The translations under genes were made by a program, and so were the position numbers. From NCBI GenBank assembly GCA_022453515.1, contig JAJNNY010000007.1, positions 744,001 through 808,000 on the forward strand: 64,000 bases of DNA, given 5' to 3'. Positions within the stretch are counted from its first letter, which is position 1. Every line of letters begins with the position of its first letter. This stretch comes from Astrocystis sublimbata. Lineage: Eukaryota > Ascomycota > Sordariomycetes > Xylariales > Xylariaceae. This document shows, one piece after another, positions 32,842 through 44,042 of the stretch. The notes beneath the pieces were generated by a model. It had not been told where the DNA came from. It did no database searches and saw only the letters and a list, made by a program, of their open reading frames with translations.

Positions 32842-34570
32842 TTAAGCACCGGCCTCAAAGGTCGAGTTGATGGGGCCGAAACGGATGTTGCTGTAGATGA
32901 CTGTGTCTGAGGCTTGATTGCTCTCGACATCGGAGGGTACACCGGAGCTCTCATCGCAGCTTCCACGGTCGCCACCGGGGGTGCCGGCCTTCTCGGGAGG
33001 GTAGCTGGAGTCGAGCCAGAGCATGTTGGCGTAGTGCTATAGGGGGGCATGTTCATTAGCTTTGCTTCATTCCTTCTTCGAGAGCAACGGTCTATGGATC
33101 CGTGCGCGATGACAAAAGCAACAAATAACAGAAGATACTTACGTCGTCCCAAAGAGACATAACCAAAACCATGCCGGCCTCGAGAGCCTTGCCCATCTGC
33201 TTGAGGCCCCCCTTGTCGTTGAAGTTGTCTGTGTCGCCGAAGGCCGTCTTCTGCGCGGAGCAGAACTCCTCGTTGATCTCGTTACCCGAGTTGCCCTCGA
33301 CGGTACTCTCCGAGTTGGGGATGACCTTGCCGTCCTGGACGTAGTAGCGCTTGATGCTGGACAGGCTGCCGTCGTCGCCCGTGAGGAACTGCGTGACGAC
33401 GGTGAACACCTTGCTCGTGTCGACCGTCATGCCCTCGCCGTAGAAGTCCTTGACGCCCTGTCGGTACGAGTTGAAGTCGCATCCGTCAGGGTCGCAGTCG
33501 CCTGCATATCGCGTATCCGAGTACGTTCCTCCACAGGCGTCGCCCTGGCAGGCGTGCTGTCCGATGGTTCCGCAGGGGTGAGGCGTGTACGCGGTGGCGA
33601 TGCTGTTTGCCTCTGTGGTATCGGATCAGCTCAGCTCAGTACATTTCAGGTCAGGTCTGTCCATCATCCCATGACAGGATAATACTTGACTTACCCCAGA
33701 TATCCATCTCCGAGCAGCACGAGCCCATCTCGCCCACGCCGGCGTTCTCGTCGTTGGATGACGGGTCCCATTGATCAGAGTTGGCCTGGTGGGTGGCAAA
33801 AAGTCAATATATGCACTGGCTGGTGTGTGCGTCGACACGGAATGGTACAAATAACTCACCTTGCCGTCGATGAATTTCAGATCACGAGGGCACTGGGCGT
33901 CACAGTAGCCAGTGCCGTATTTGGCGCCGGCCTGGTTCGCCGAGTACTTGGACATTCCACCGTCCTCGTCCATCGAGACGAAGTAAAGGGCACCGTTGAG
34001 ACCGCAGCCGAGTTTCGACACGTCGACGTCGAAGGTGAATTCGTTACCGAGTAGCTCGAACATTTGGTACTTATCCTCGCCGTTCATGAGATAGAGGCGA
34101 GAGCCAATGTTGGTTGCTGAGAAAGGTTCAGTAAGTGAAAGAGTAATTCTTAAGCTTTTTCTTTCTTTTCCCTCTCAAAGAACACGAGAAAATAATAACT
34201 CACAGTACTCTCCCTTCGTCACGAATTGCAACGATAGAGCATCGCCACTGGTCGAGGCACCGTAGGTGGCCTCATACTCCGCACCATCGACGGCACAGTT
34301 CTTTGAGCAGGTCTCTGCGTCAGTGCAGATGGTGGTATTCCATTCGTTGCCCGTGTAGCAGTTCGTGTACCCATCGATATCGTGGAGCCAGCGCCAGTTG
34401 GCATCGATGGTGACCTCGCCGTTCACAGTTGTGCAACTGCCGGGGGCTGTACATTTCTGCCAGGTCATCTTTGGGTGAGTCTCTGCCGTCTCGGTGCCTA
34501 CGGCTTGCCCCGAGACCGTGGTGGCAGCCGACAAGGCAGCTACGAGAGCTGCGGTCCTGGAATTCATCAT
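32842..34570 (-). CDS. cbh1: Cellobiohydrolase I, GH7, catalytic module only
   Basis: Exons on the minus strand are 34570-34204, 34116-33860, 33785-33695, 33612-33143 and 33036-32842, giving 459 residues. A signal peptide ([21 protein letters not shown]) precedes [12 protein letters not shown]. The GH7 catalytic motif is [14 protein letters not shown], with nucleophile Glu234, Asp236 and acid/base Glu239; the intron 33694-33613 splits the Glu239 codon. Further family marks are [26 protein letters not shown] and [10 protein letters not shown] followed by [10 protein letters not shown]. The protein stops at [11 protein letters not shown] without linker or CBM1, so it is a single-module exo-cellulase. 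It is secreted and cuts cellulose processively from reducing ends, releasing cellobiose. Confidence 0.95.
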
Positions 34571-36768
34571 GATTGCCGACAATAACAGGTTGGTGGGTGG
34601 TGCTCACTGTAGCGAGAATGAAGTTGGCAGTAGCGTCAAAGGTAGGGAACGACGTTCAGACTCGGCCTTTATACCTAGGTCTCGCGTCGCTCAATGTTGG
34701 ACGAATGCCAACCCTACTCTTCATTGCCATCGTGTGATATGTGATAGCCCAGGTCTTCTCCCCAGAAAGGTAGTTTCGGCCATAGCATACCGTGATCCAC
34801 ATTCTATCTGCGAGGCGAAGCGTAAATTGCTCTCTCATGAGCTTGACGGCTCGATGGGCCTGGGAGCCGAAACTTTCACATCTTGCCTGCTTGAGTCGAT
34901 GATCTATACTGTCATCAGTCGAAAGATGGAGAGGACCTGCAGGACGGGAGGGGATCTTCTCGTGAGGTAAGAAGCAGTTCCACTTGGGGGTGGATAAAAG
35001 GCAGGCGAGCCGTTCAATAGACAATAAAGGACAAGCGAGGCTTATCAGACCTCCAAAGCCTTCATGAACCGACACAGAACTGCGCACTTTTGTTTGTCAT
35101 CAATCTGACCATCGTTGGTACATGATAACTTAGCAAGCAAGAAACCCTCATGAATTGTGTTGTCATAGCTGAATACCATTTCGTCACACAGCAGCGTTGC
35201 TTCAGCCTCATCAGACATGACTGACTACATCATAACTTTAGAGAAAACACGACAAATGGGTAGCCCTTGGCGCGTAAACAGAGACTCTATATGAAACAAA
35301 AGTCACCCTACAGAGGGCTGTCATTGGTGTTAAGGCACGGCATGATCTGCAAGATAGAATGAAATTCATAGATCGGAGAGTTATCATATTTTGCAATATT
35401 AAAGGGCCGAGATATGCGTTAGCCAAGCGGACATGCACTTTGGCTCTTCGGTTAATTGTTCAACAAGCCGACTGCTCAGCTGTAATAAGCTAGTATCTTT
35501 TTGACAGTCATTTTGTATGAAGGCGCAGTATACGTCATGTGTTGTTTACGGTACAGAGATCATTGATTTTGGTGTTAAAGTGGCGACAGGATAGCATGCA
35601 GGCTAACGCGGAGGCAGAATGGTGAAATGCGGCTTGTATTTTTGCTGTTTATGGAAGTGATGAAGCCGGTTAAAGTCCTGTACCAAGTTCAAGTCCCAGG
35701 AACCTTGCATGGTTATTGAGTTTGCCTCCCATCTGATATACCGGCCACATGGATTCCCCGCTTCTCCAACATTTGGAGAAAGCTGTGCCATTACCTTTGG
35801 ATGATAAGAGACACAATGTTGCATGTATCAAGTAAGGTAGAGGGCGAAGATAATGGCCACACGTTCCAAGGCAGGGTTGTGTAGGGTTGGTGAATAAACA
35901 AGATGGTGTTCTTGCAGACCCAAGAATACGCATGTTAATTTAATTAATATGCTAACCACAATTCCATGCGGCTGAAGGCTCGGAAATGATTGCGAGATTG
36001 GCATTTGCTGCGCTAGGACGGTATACCGCAGCAGCCAAGACTTTGATCTCTGTAATTACACATCCAGCGATCGTTTGGCAGTTGCGGAGTTATAAACTCG
36101 TTAGCCAAACCAAGCTAATAGAGCAAAGGGAAGATGGAATAATGCGATGATAATATCACTGGACGGGGGACGCGGGACATAGACATGCTGCTGATAGTCG
36201 AGTAGGACAACCAGCTACAGGGTATGAGGTTCATCCTGGATATTCCCTAGTGGCTTGACGGCTGAGTTTGTTAGTCCATTCTCCACGCAATGGCTACCAA
36301 CCGTCGTGTTCATGAAAAATTGACCGGAGTGGATCCACGCATGAGAGGCCATTAAACCGCACCCAAGGCCGGCCGACTGGTCATGGATAGATAGTTAGGT
36401 ATTCCGTCAATGGAAGAAGTGGCTGTAAAGGTAGGCCTCACAATGGGCGAACGTGACCGTCTGACGACAGTCTTGATAGTATGCAGCTGGGCTTTGATGA
36501 CCAGTGTATCGACACATTCTGAAAAGCCCATGCAGTCCATGCAGTCCTTACAAGTCGGCACAGGGTTGATCCGCATGGCTTTTTATGTGCCAACACAAGC
36601 CTCGTATAGTTTCAATAGATGATATTGGGTTTGTGTGCGGAGACTCCGTAGATGTAGACAGTGAGCCCACCGTGGAAAGGAAGTGGATCGTCGTCTGGAG
36701 AACATGGGCACGGTTCTTGTCACACGAGAAGTCTTTCAGTAAGGGGGTCATTGCCATGGTAAGCGCAT
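34571..36768. other. Promoter of the GH7 gene and gene-free region
   Basis: 2.2 kb without a supported gene. The GH7 promoter occupies the left part. Confidence 0.5.
34666..34673 (-). promoter_or_regulatory. TATA box of the GH7 gene
   Basis: TATAAAGG on the minus strand, about 100 nt upstream of the start codon, a normal distance for strongly induced fungal cellulase genes. Confidence 0.5.
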
Positions 36769-37413
36769 TCAGCGAGACTCGATCACGCCGGCTGTCTCAT
36801 CTGGTACGTCAAGTGAGCCGAGCCTGTCATTCAAGCACCGCGCGAGTTCTTCAGCCTGCCGGCGCATGGCGACGACTGCGGAAGCGCCAATGGTAGTGGT
36901 GGTTGCGATGCTGGCAGTTGTGGCGGCACCGGTGCTGTGAATGCTCTCGACTTCTGAAGGCGAGCCGAGAAGCGGGCTGGGCTGAGGCTCGGAGTGGTCC
37001 TGGGCGGTTTGCGTTGGCCGGCTCGGGTGGCGAGCAGCAAGATCGGCGGACTCGGCCACAGGACCGAGGCATATGAACAACAGACCACACCGCAGATAGC
37101 GGATAACGACGACGGCGCCTGCGAGCTGGGCGGTGATGGCACTCGGGGTGGATGAGGCGGTGGGCGGTGGCGCGGCGCGGTCGACGGCATTGCTCGCAGT
37201 CGGCGGAGCGGCGTACAGGGCCCAGAGGGACGCCGCGACAGTGGCCTGGGTGCGCAGCGTGTTCACAGGATGCGGCGAGGCGTGGGTGAGGAGCTTTCCG
37301 GCGACGGTGGTCAGGAGCGTCGTGTGGATTTGGGCCGACAGGTTCGCGCGCAAGAATGCAGCCAGTCGTTTGGTGAGAAGCAGCGGTGGCGTGGGCGCCG
37401 CCGGCGACGACAT
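36769..37413 (-). CDS. Small conserved-looking protein, possible roadblock/LC7-like fold
   Basis: A single exon encodes 214 residues from ATG 37413. I do not recognise a named gene. The predicted order of elements is helix (LLTKRLAAFLRANL), two strands (TTLLTTVAGKLLTHAS), helix (LRTQATVAASLWALYA), an Ala/Pro linker, a strand pair (GAVVVIRYLRCGLLFICLGP), a disordered Ser/Pro-rich insert and a final amphipathic helix (MRRQAEELARCLNDRL). That is the topology of roadblock/LAMTOR proteins that scaffold Rag GTPases or dynein. This is inference from pattern, not a recognised signature. The hydrophobic stretch could otherwise be taken as one membrane segment. Confidence 0.62.
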   Translation of the reverse strand: MSSPAAPTPPLLLTKRLAAFLRANLSAQIHTTLLTTVAGKLLTHASPHPVNTLRTQATVAASLWALYAAPPTASNAVDRAAPPPTASSTPSAITAQLAGAVVVIRYLRCGLLFICLGPVAESADLAARHPSRPTQTAQDHSEPQPSPLLGSPSEVESIHSTGAATTASIATTTTIGASAVVAMRRQAEELARCLNDRLGSLDVPDETAGVIESR

Positions 37414-37860
37414 ATTGTTTCTCGTCTCGGAGCTCTTATTGCTGAGGAACGGTGAGCGGTGAGTGGTGAGTGGTGAGTGGTGAGCGAGGAGTGCGCAATG
37501 CCTCTTTTCGTTGCTGGCTGTCTCTCGTCGTTGTCACTGTCACTGTCACGGTAACGGTTGGAGCTGCTGCTGTCACGAGAACTACGTACCTAGGTAGGTA
37601 CTACGTAGGTGCCTATCTAGGCCCTCTAGATACCTACATAGGTACCTACTCAGGGGCGCTCTGACTTGCGATGCTGCACTGTGTCTCTCCCTCCTCTCCC
37701 TCGACGGTCGTATCTTATTACATGTGCAGTACTCAGTACTCAGTATTTAGTAGTGGACGATGTAGCTCGAGTCTACCTAATTAAACCTCGCCTTGATGCA
37801 TTTCTCTCGTTTTGACCGCTAGATTTACTATATTGGTAGATCCTCACGTCCGATTCTAGA
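37414..37860. other. Short intergenic region with simple repeats
   Basis: Contains GTGAGTG repeats, a GTCACT repeat near 37535, and a perfect TACCTAGGTA at 37587-37596 inside a longer stretch of TAGGTA-type steps. Confidence 0.5.
37451..37486. repeat. (GGTGAGT)n microsatellite
   Basis: About five units of GGTGAGC/GGTGAGT in the likely 5' leader of the minus-strand gene at 36769-37413. Confidence 0.65.
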
Positions 37861-39232
37861 CTACTTCTTCTCGGTAAACTGCTCTAATATCTCCTTCACG
37901 TTCTTGAACGAATTCAACAGCTGCTCGTCGTGGAACACTTTGCGGTCAACGTAGTCATCAACCTCAGCCATGTATGGTGTAACAAAAGCATCGACCTCAG
38001 CATTGCTGTCCGACCTCATGAACCATCGGACACCCTCCAAGGCCTCGCGATACAGGGCGCTTGTCACATAAGCTGGAGTCGGTTGCTTCGCCGCCGCCGC
38101 CGCCGCCCACGGATCGAACTCCATCATTTTCACCAAGAAATTCTTCAACCGACCCGTATAGTCCAGGCCCTTGAGGTTCTCGCTTGTTGCTCTTGATTGT
38201 ATCCGTTTAATATGCTTACTACCTGTGGGCTCGACCATCATGGCCTGTATGATCTCGCCCAAGGCTCGGTATTCGCTGACCATGGTGTAGGGTTGGTTGC
38301 GCTTACCCACGTATTAGCCTAACCCCCCTATTGTGTGAAATACCATGACAACTTACTTGATAGGGATACACACTGCCGTAATTGGTGTCGAAAGCGACCA
38401 GTTCCTCGAGGCGTGCGAAGTCCTGATCAGGAGGCGGAGCTATTGCTTTCGAGCCAACCGGTGCGTGCTGGTCCCCGCGAGTTTGACAATGCCCGGAGAC
38501 ATGCAATCGCCCATAATTGCCCAGTTTCACCGGTCCATACCACTCCTTACGTCGGGGATATCCTATGAAAATGTTTCGGGGGTTGATGTTGCGATGCAGC
38601 ATCGGCTGCCAATCCACGTCCTGGTCGAGTTTTCGCCATGAAGTGTCCTCTCCCAGGCCGACGTCGCGGACACCATCATGTAACCACACGAGAGCGTTCA
38701 ATACTGCAGTGAGGACATGCCAGCAGAGCGATTCCGGCAGGAACTTGCGTCTTCTCTCCCCTCCAACGTCTTCTGACAGGGGGCCATCGGGTGTATCTTC
38801 CATCGCAATGTCCCCATCGTCGTCTTCGCTCAACAATGCACCCTCCTGTGAGGGCACGAGAAGATTTCCCAGGTTACCGGCATCGCAATAGTCCCAGACC
38901 GTAAACCATCTGTCGCGGCCGAGCTTGCCCGAGTCTGAAAATTGAAGGGCGAAGCAGTCGACTAAGGAAACCAGGTTCGGGTGGTTCAAGACTTTCTTCA
39001 CCTGCTCTAGCAGATTCTCGCCGTCGGGCGCGAATAGTTGACCATAAGGAGTTAGCTGTGGCGGCTTGCTGTCCGCGCCGGTAAACAAGGCATCCGTGAC
39101 GTCTTGCGCAAGATAGTCCATCCGATCGCTTTTACGCGACACCTTCCAGACCTTGGGTGCGATCTCGTTGATGAGTTCGTATCTCAGACCGTTGTCGTAA
39201 TAGTCACTATAGACATCCCTAAAGGTCGCCAT
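37861..39232 (-). CDS. Protein kinase-like protein, predicted pseudokinase
   Basis: Exon 1 is 39232-38357, intron 38356-38302 (55 nt) and exon 2 38301-37861, giving 438 residues. The fold of a kinase is readable: a helix C/beta-4 region LLEQVKKVLNHPNLVSLVDCF, hinge WDYCDAGNLGNLL, an acidic insert and helix E SLCWHVLTAVLNALVWLHDG. The catalytic loop is HRNINPRN (213-220) and the metal-binding loop position is LGNYG (238-241 region). Both catalytic aspartates (HRD and DFG) are Asn, the HRD+2 Lys is Asn, and the beta-3 lysine is not evident. Such a protein should not transfer phosphate in the usual way. I infer a scaffold or allosteric role; the partner is unknown. Confidence 0.82.
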
Positions 39233-41369
39233 ACTGTTGTTAATTTACCGAGACCTAGACAATACAAATGCGAAGCTGGTGATTCGACAGAGGAAAACAC
39301 AGAAGGCTGCAGCAAGGACGGTGGTGCGATAGATCACCTGTCTGCCTTGGCAAACCTCATGGGGAACCTTAAGGCTTCATATATGAATGCCTTTGTCTGA
39401 AGCAGTTGATTGACCAAATACAAGCCAAAGGGCGTCTGGCCAAAAACGGCCAGGTCTGGCTCTCTTTGTCCGAACGTCATAAGCCATATGAGTTCTTGTA
39501 TCTGTAGGTGGAATAAGAGGGTTGTCGTCGCTGCAAAAGTCCATAGTAACGCCCACTCAATCCGTTTCGAGCACTTTCTCATCCTATCTGAAAGGGTTCT
39601 TCACAATACTTCTATTGCGCCATGCAACATCCGCTAGTCTCACCAAATCATGGTACGAAGCTGGAGGCTATTCAGGTGATGCCCTGGCAGGCTGGCACAA
39701 GCTTGGAATTAAGATTTTGTGTCGCTGTTCACTTGCTTGTCATACCTGGATGCTGCCTCAATGGTCAGACTGCTTCATCAAGAGGTTGTTCATAGTTGGA
39801 CAATGTAAGCCTCTCAGGGCGTCTGGTATGCGCAAGACCAAAAATAATACTGTCTCTACCAAACATGGACAATTGGGGGCTGGCGGCTGTTTGGCTGGGG
39901 CGAACGACGGCCTCAGCGTTAGACGCGCGCTCCAAGATAAGTAAGTACCAAGGCAAGAAGACGTTGTAACTAAGTGCGTGTATTTGTCTTGGCTTAAGGT
40001 TGCTTTTGGGCTTTGTGTTTCCCGCTCAGAAGCCGCTTTCGGACTAAAACATGTGCTGTCCTGCTATCAAAGTGGCCGCGGATAGTAATTGGCGCTGGCG
40101 TTCCCAGACGGTGCCGGGTACCTGCAGGAAGTGGGGGCCGGGGCACAGTTGGCTGGCTGGCAAAGAAGAAGGCAGCTGACCTTCCCCATTCGTTGGCCAA
40201 TCCGAAGCCAGCCAGTCCGGCGGCCCCGCAAAGACTTCACGGGTTGCAGCCTCGGCAGCCAATGGAATGACGCACCACTGGGGACGCGCCCTAGCTCGCC
40301 TAGTGCACGATCAACTCCACCAAGCTCAGGGACCTTGAACTGTGGATACCTAGGTAGCTCGATAGGCCAAGAGAGCGCCAATGACGGGCGGCGAGCGGGT
40401 CGTGGGGCGGGTCAAACATGCCCCTGCATGGTCCTCGCAAGGGCAGCAGGCGAGTGCAGGGCAGGCGAGCAGGATGCCGCGAGTCTAAGTAATATCGAAA
40501 CACGCCGGCCAACCCCTCCCCCGGCCTAGTTGGCCATCTCCTCAAGAGGCCTCTGTATCTCCCTGCCTCTCGCCTCTCCTTTCCCCCAATCCACGACTTT
40601 CGAGCGCCTGTTTTCACCAGCCGTCGCATACCAGCAGCGCTGCATCGCGACTGACTGCTACAATCTAGCACGTCGTCCAGTCTTTTCACCAACTTCTTCT
40701 TCCTTTCAGGGACCAACCGCTCACTGGCGCTGTTCCCGTCTGCATTGTCAGCCATTGCGTGGGCCACCCCCCCAAGACGATCAAACTGGGCAGGCCTCTT
40801 AACACTCTTTTCCGTCTCCCTTATCAAACCCGTTGTCCCTCCCAAACACAATTGGGGCCAGAGCTGTGCTATAGGTACTCGCTGCGACCTTGCCGACCTT
40901 GCTATTTTGCCCTTTTTGCGTACATAACACAATCGACGCTCTGGTAGTGGTGGTCTCTGACATCGCTTCGCTTTGCCGACTACCGAACGAGACCGGGTAT
41001 AGGAGGACATCCTTTCGCCGGCGACACCAGGAAGCGTCTATTTTGTCTTCACTCACTTTTCGTACCGCTTGAATTTTTTACGCTTTCCTATCGTTTGGTA
41101 CACTGCGCTTTTAGTCTGCCTAAGAGCAGAGTCGTATGCTTCGCGGGCGAGGAACGACTGCGCTACGGCCGGACCGATTCGACGACTGTCTGCGGATTAC
41201 TGGCGAATTCGACGATTGATTCGCGACAACGATGACGACCATCGTCTAACTTTCTCTTTATAACATTTACGAATCGACTTTTGATACCCCCATCGACCGT
41301 GTCGATTTCACAATTCGTTGAAATTAAACTCTTTTCGGGGGGCTCTGATCACGAAAATATTCCTTCAAG
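39233..41369. other. Intergenic region and long leader of the KCH gene
   Basis: 2.1 kb without a supported gene. A TACCTAGGTA palindrome lies at 40347-40356. From about 40540 the sequence is pyrimidine-rich and TTTC-rich, as in a long fungal 5' leader. Confidence 0.5.
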
Positions 41370-43182
41370 ATGATGTTCCTTGGCACGACACGGAAGGCGG
41401 CAGAGATCCAGCCAGAGCAAAAATGGGACGCCATTGTGAGTGATAGATGTACTGATCAATTACTCTGCTGTTGTTGACCGCCCTTCTACAGAGCTTGCGA
41501 GACTTCCACTCGTCTTCATTCTTTACGTATTTGGCTTACGGCTACTTGCACTTTTCCATCCTGCTTTCCCTGACTGTGTACGGCGTTGATATCTTTACTG
41601 GTATCAACTTGTTGGCCTTCGACCAATGGTCATCGTCCATCGAACCCACACAGCTTCTCACCCGCGACCAGACGAAATGGATCTTTGCCGGCGCCATCAT
41701 TGCCACGTTCGTCAATCTCATATTTGAACATCTTCGTGCTTGGCGAGTTATGAGACGTGGTAGTGTTGCCGAATGCTACCTCGACAATCTTGCCGTCCGC
41801 TTGGAGAGTGTTCGTTTTGGCAGCGGCCAAGGCTGGAGACGTTTCTTGGTCTTCGCAGAGCTGACCAAGTCAAAGAAAGGAGCTGAATATGTAGCCCTAT
41901 TCTCCTACTTCAGTTTGCAGTGTAAGCTTACTCTATCCTTAGTCTACCTAGACCCGAGTTGAAGATACCTAGTTGCTAATCAGTCACAGCATGGATTCGA
42001 GTGCTTGTCTGTTCCGGCCCTCGCCAAGCTGTGAACGCTTTGACTCTATACGGTATTTATATACTAAATCTTACGCCAGATGATTCTTCATCATTTGAAA
42101 GCACCATTGGAGGCTTCTTCTCCAACATCAAGGCCCTCGCGGGGGAAAATACCCGACAAGCTGTGATCTTGTCAGGTATGCTGTTTACGCTAGTTATTTG
42201 GGTTTTCTCCTTTTTGTTCCTTCTCGCCGGGATACTTTTTTATGTGTTCTTCCTCTGGCACTATATCCCTCGACAAGACGGTGGTCTGCATGGCTACTGT
42301 GAACGCAAAGCCAATAAGAGATTGAAGAGTATTGTGACCAAGAAGATCAACAAGGCTCTAGCCAAGGAAGACTTGAAATGGACGAAAACCCAAGGCAAGG
42401 CAACTGATTCGGCGGGTGGGTCATTAGGCCCTGAGCGACAGGCGACCTTGCCCCTGTTTATGGATGTCGAGAAAGGGGATGCACTTCCTGAGATGCCAAT
42501 GTTGAACCGTAACGATACCATGGCGACCTTGCCGGCATATACCTCGCGGCCAGGTAGCATTGGAAGCATGGAGCTTGGTGCTCTAGATCAGAAACGACCT
42601 ATACCGTCGCGTCAAGCAACCAATGCCACGACGATATCGAACGCCAGTTACTCTTCTCGAGCCCCGCTGGTAGCTAGTGCCGCTGAAATGGGCTTCGACC
42701 GATCGGCTTCGCCCGCACCGAGCCTGCCAAACCTGGACTACAATGCTTATCAAGGACCACCTCGGCTGGGAATGACTGGGCCAAATGGTAGCTTCGATCG
42801 TCTGCCACCGATGAATGCTCTTCGCTCACAGAACACGTTGCCTTCCATGCCGGAACGCGCTCGCTCGCCCGCTTCACCATACTCCATGAATGGCAGACCC
42901 GCTTCACCCTATTCGATGAATGGTAGGGCGTCACCAAGTCATCCCTTCGCTGAAGGCCGATCCATTGCTGGGCCTTCTCCGTTATCAAACCATGCGAACT
43001 ACCCTCCGGCTCGAAGTGCCACGACCCAACCAGCTCAACAACAGCGATACCCACCCCAACGGAATATGACGGCGCCGCAACCCATGCGCCAGGAGGATGA
43101 CTATTATCAAGGCAACACAGGAAGGAATACGAGCCAAGCTCGGTATGGTAATGGATATAACTACGACAATCCGAGATATTGA
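41370..43182 (+). CDS. KCH-family fungal potassium channel (Kch1/PRM6-like)
   Basis: Exons 41370-41435, 41492-41921 and 41990-43182 give 562 residues. The N terminus MMFLGTTRKAAEIQPEQKWD is followed by about four hydrophobic segments (FFTYLAYGYLHFSILLSLTVYGV; WIFAGAIIATFVNLIF; a third near LTLYGIYIL; LSGMLFTLVIWVFSFLFLLAGILFYVFFLW). The family block GWRRFLVFAELTKSKKGAEYVALFSYFSLQSWIRV is split by the second intron. The C-terminal 250 residues are a cytosolic Ser/Pro-rich tail with a twice-repeated ASPYSMNGR. Yeast Kch1 and Kch2 mediate low-affinity potassium influx and activate calcium signalling in mating or stress. The first two codons are both ATG. Confidence 0.9.
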
Positions 43183-44042
43183 GATTTCAGGAAGACGTAA
43201 GAGTGTAGAAAAGGGATGAATTACATTAGCTTATGACAGTTGCTGTACCATAATGATTTACTTCTATTGACATTCCATGACCTACTGTGTTACCAAGCGA
43301 CATATTATGAGTATGGGGTTTTTGAACTACGTCATATTTCCGGATTATCATGTCATTCGCATGAGATTAAGTATACGGTTTGAGCGGAATGTGCTCGGCG
43401 AAAGGATATCCAAGCCAGCTAAGATAGTCGAGGATAGTGAGCACGGAGGTGCATAGTCCTAACTTGATCCAGTTGGCCTGTTCATAGTACCATGAGGAAT
43501 TACTGGAAGCTTCATCCAATTCCCGCCCATTACATAGGTCCTACCTAGTGCTTCTCCTCGGGATTTGATTACTGATACAGCATGCGCGCCCTTTGACCGA
43601 TTCATAAGCTACTTTTACATGCACTAAAAACACCAGAGCGCCTTTGCGTGATTACCATGACCAATTGAAACGCTTCGAATGGTTCATGCCATTCGCACTA
43701 GAACATGGTATCACAAACCAGTCGATATTTCCTTACATCTATGGTAGGCACCTCGGCGTTGAACTCGGATTGTCGGGATATAGCAGACGCAGTGTCATCT
43801 GACGTTGATCAATCGTAACTCCCGGATGAGAAATCATGGACGACTCATTTTCAACGCAGCATTCTGATCTCTACTAGCGCATCGCCCACAATATATCAGC
43901 TCCAAGTTCTCGATTTCCACAGCATCATTACGATTCGAGCTGTAATAATAACATTGCACACTTGTCGTAGTTTATCCTACCTTGACCTTCTGTACCCAAC
44001 TTACCATATACGGTCAACTACTACACAACGCCGACACTCACC
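43183..44042. other. Gene-free spacer
   Basis: 860 nt between two plus-strand genes; no supported frame or repeat. Confidence 0.5.

Noticed and set aside
35603..35933. Two overlapping minus-strand frames upstream of the GH7 gene
   Set aside because: Short, without recognisable motifs, splice sites or a partner exon.
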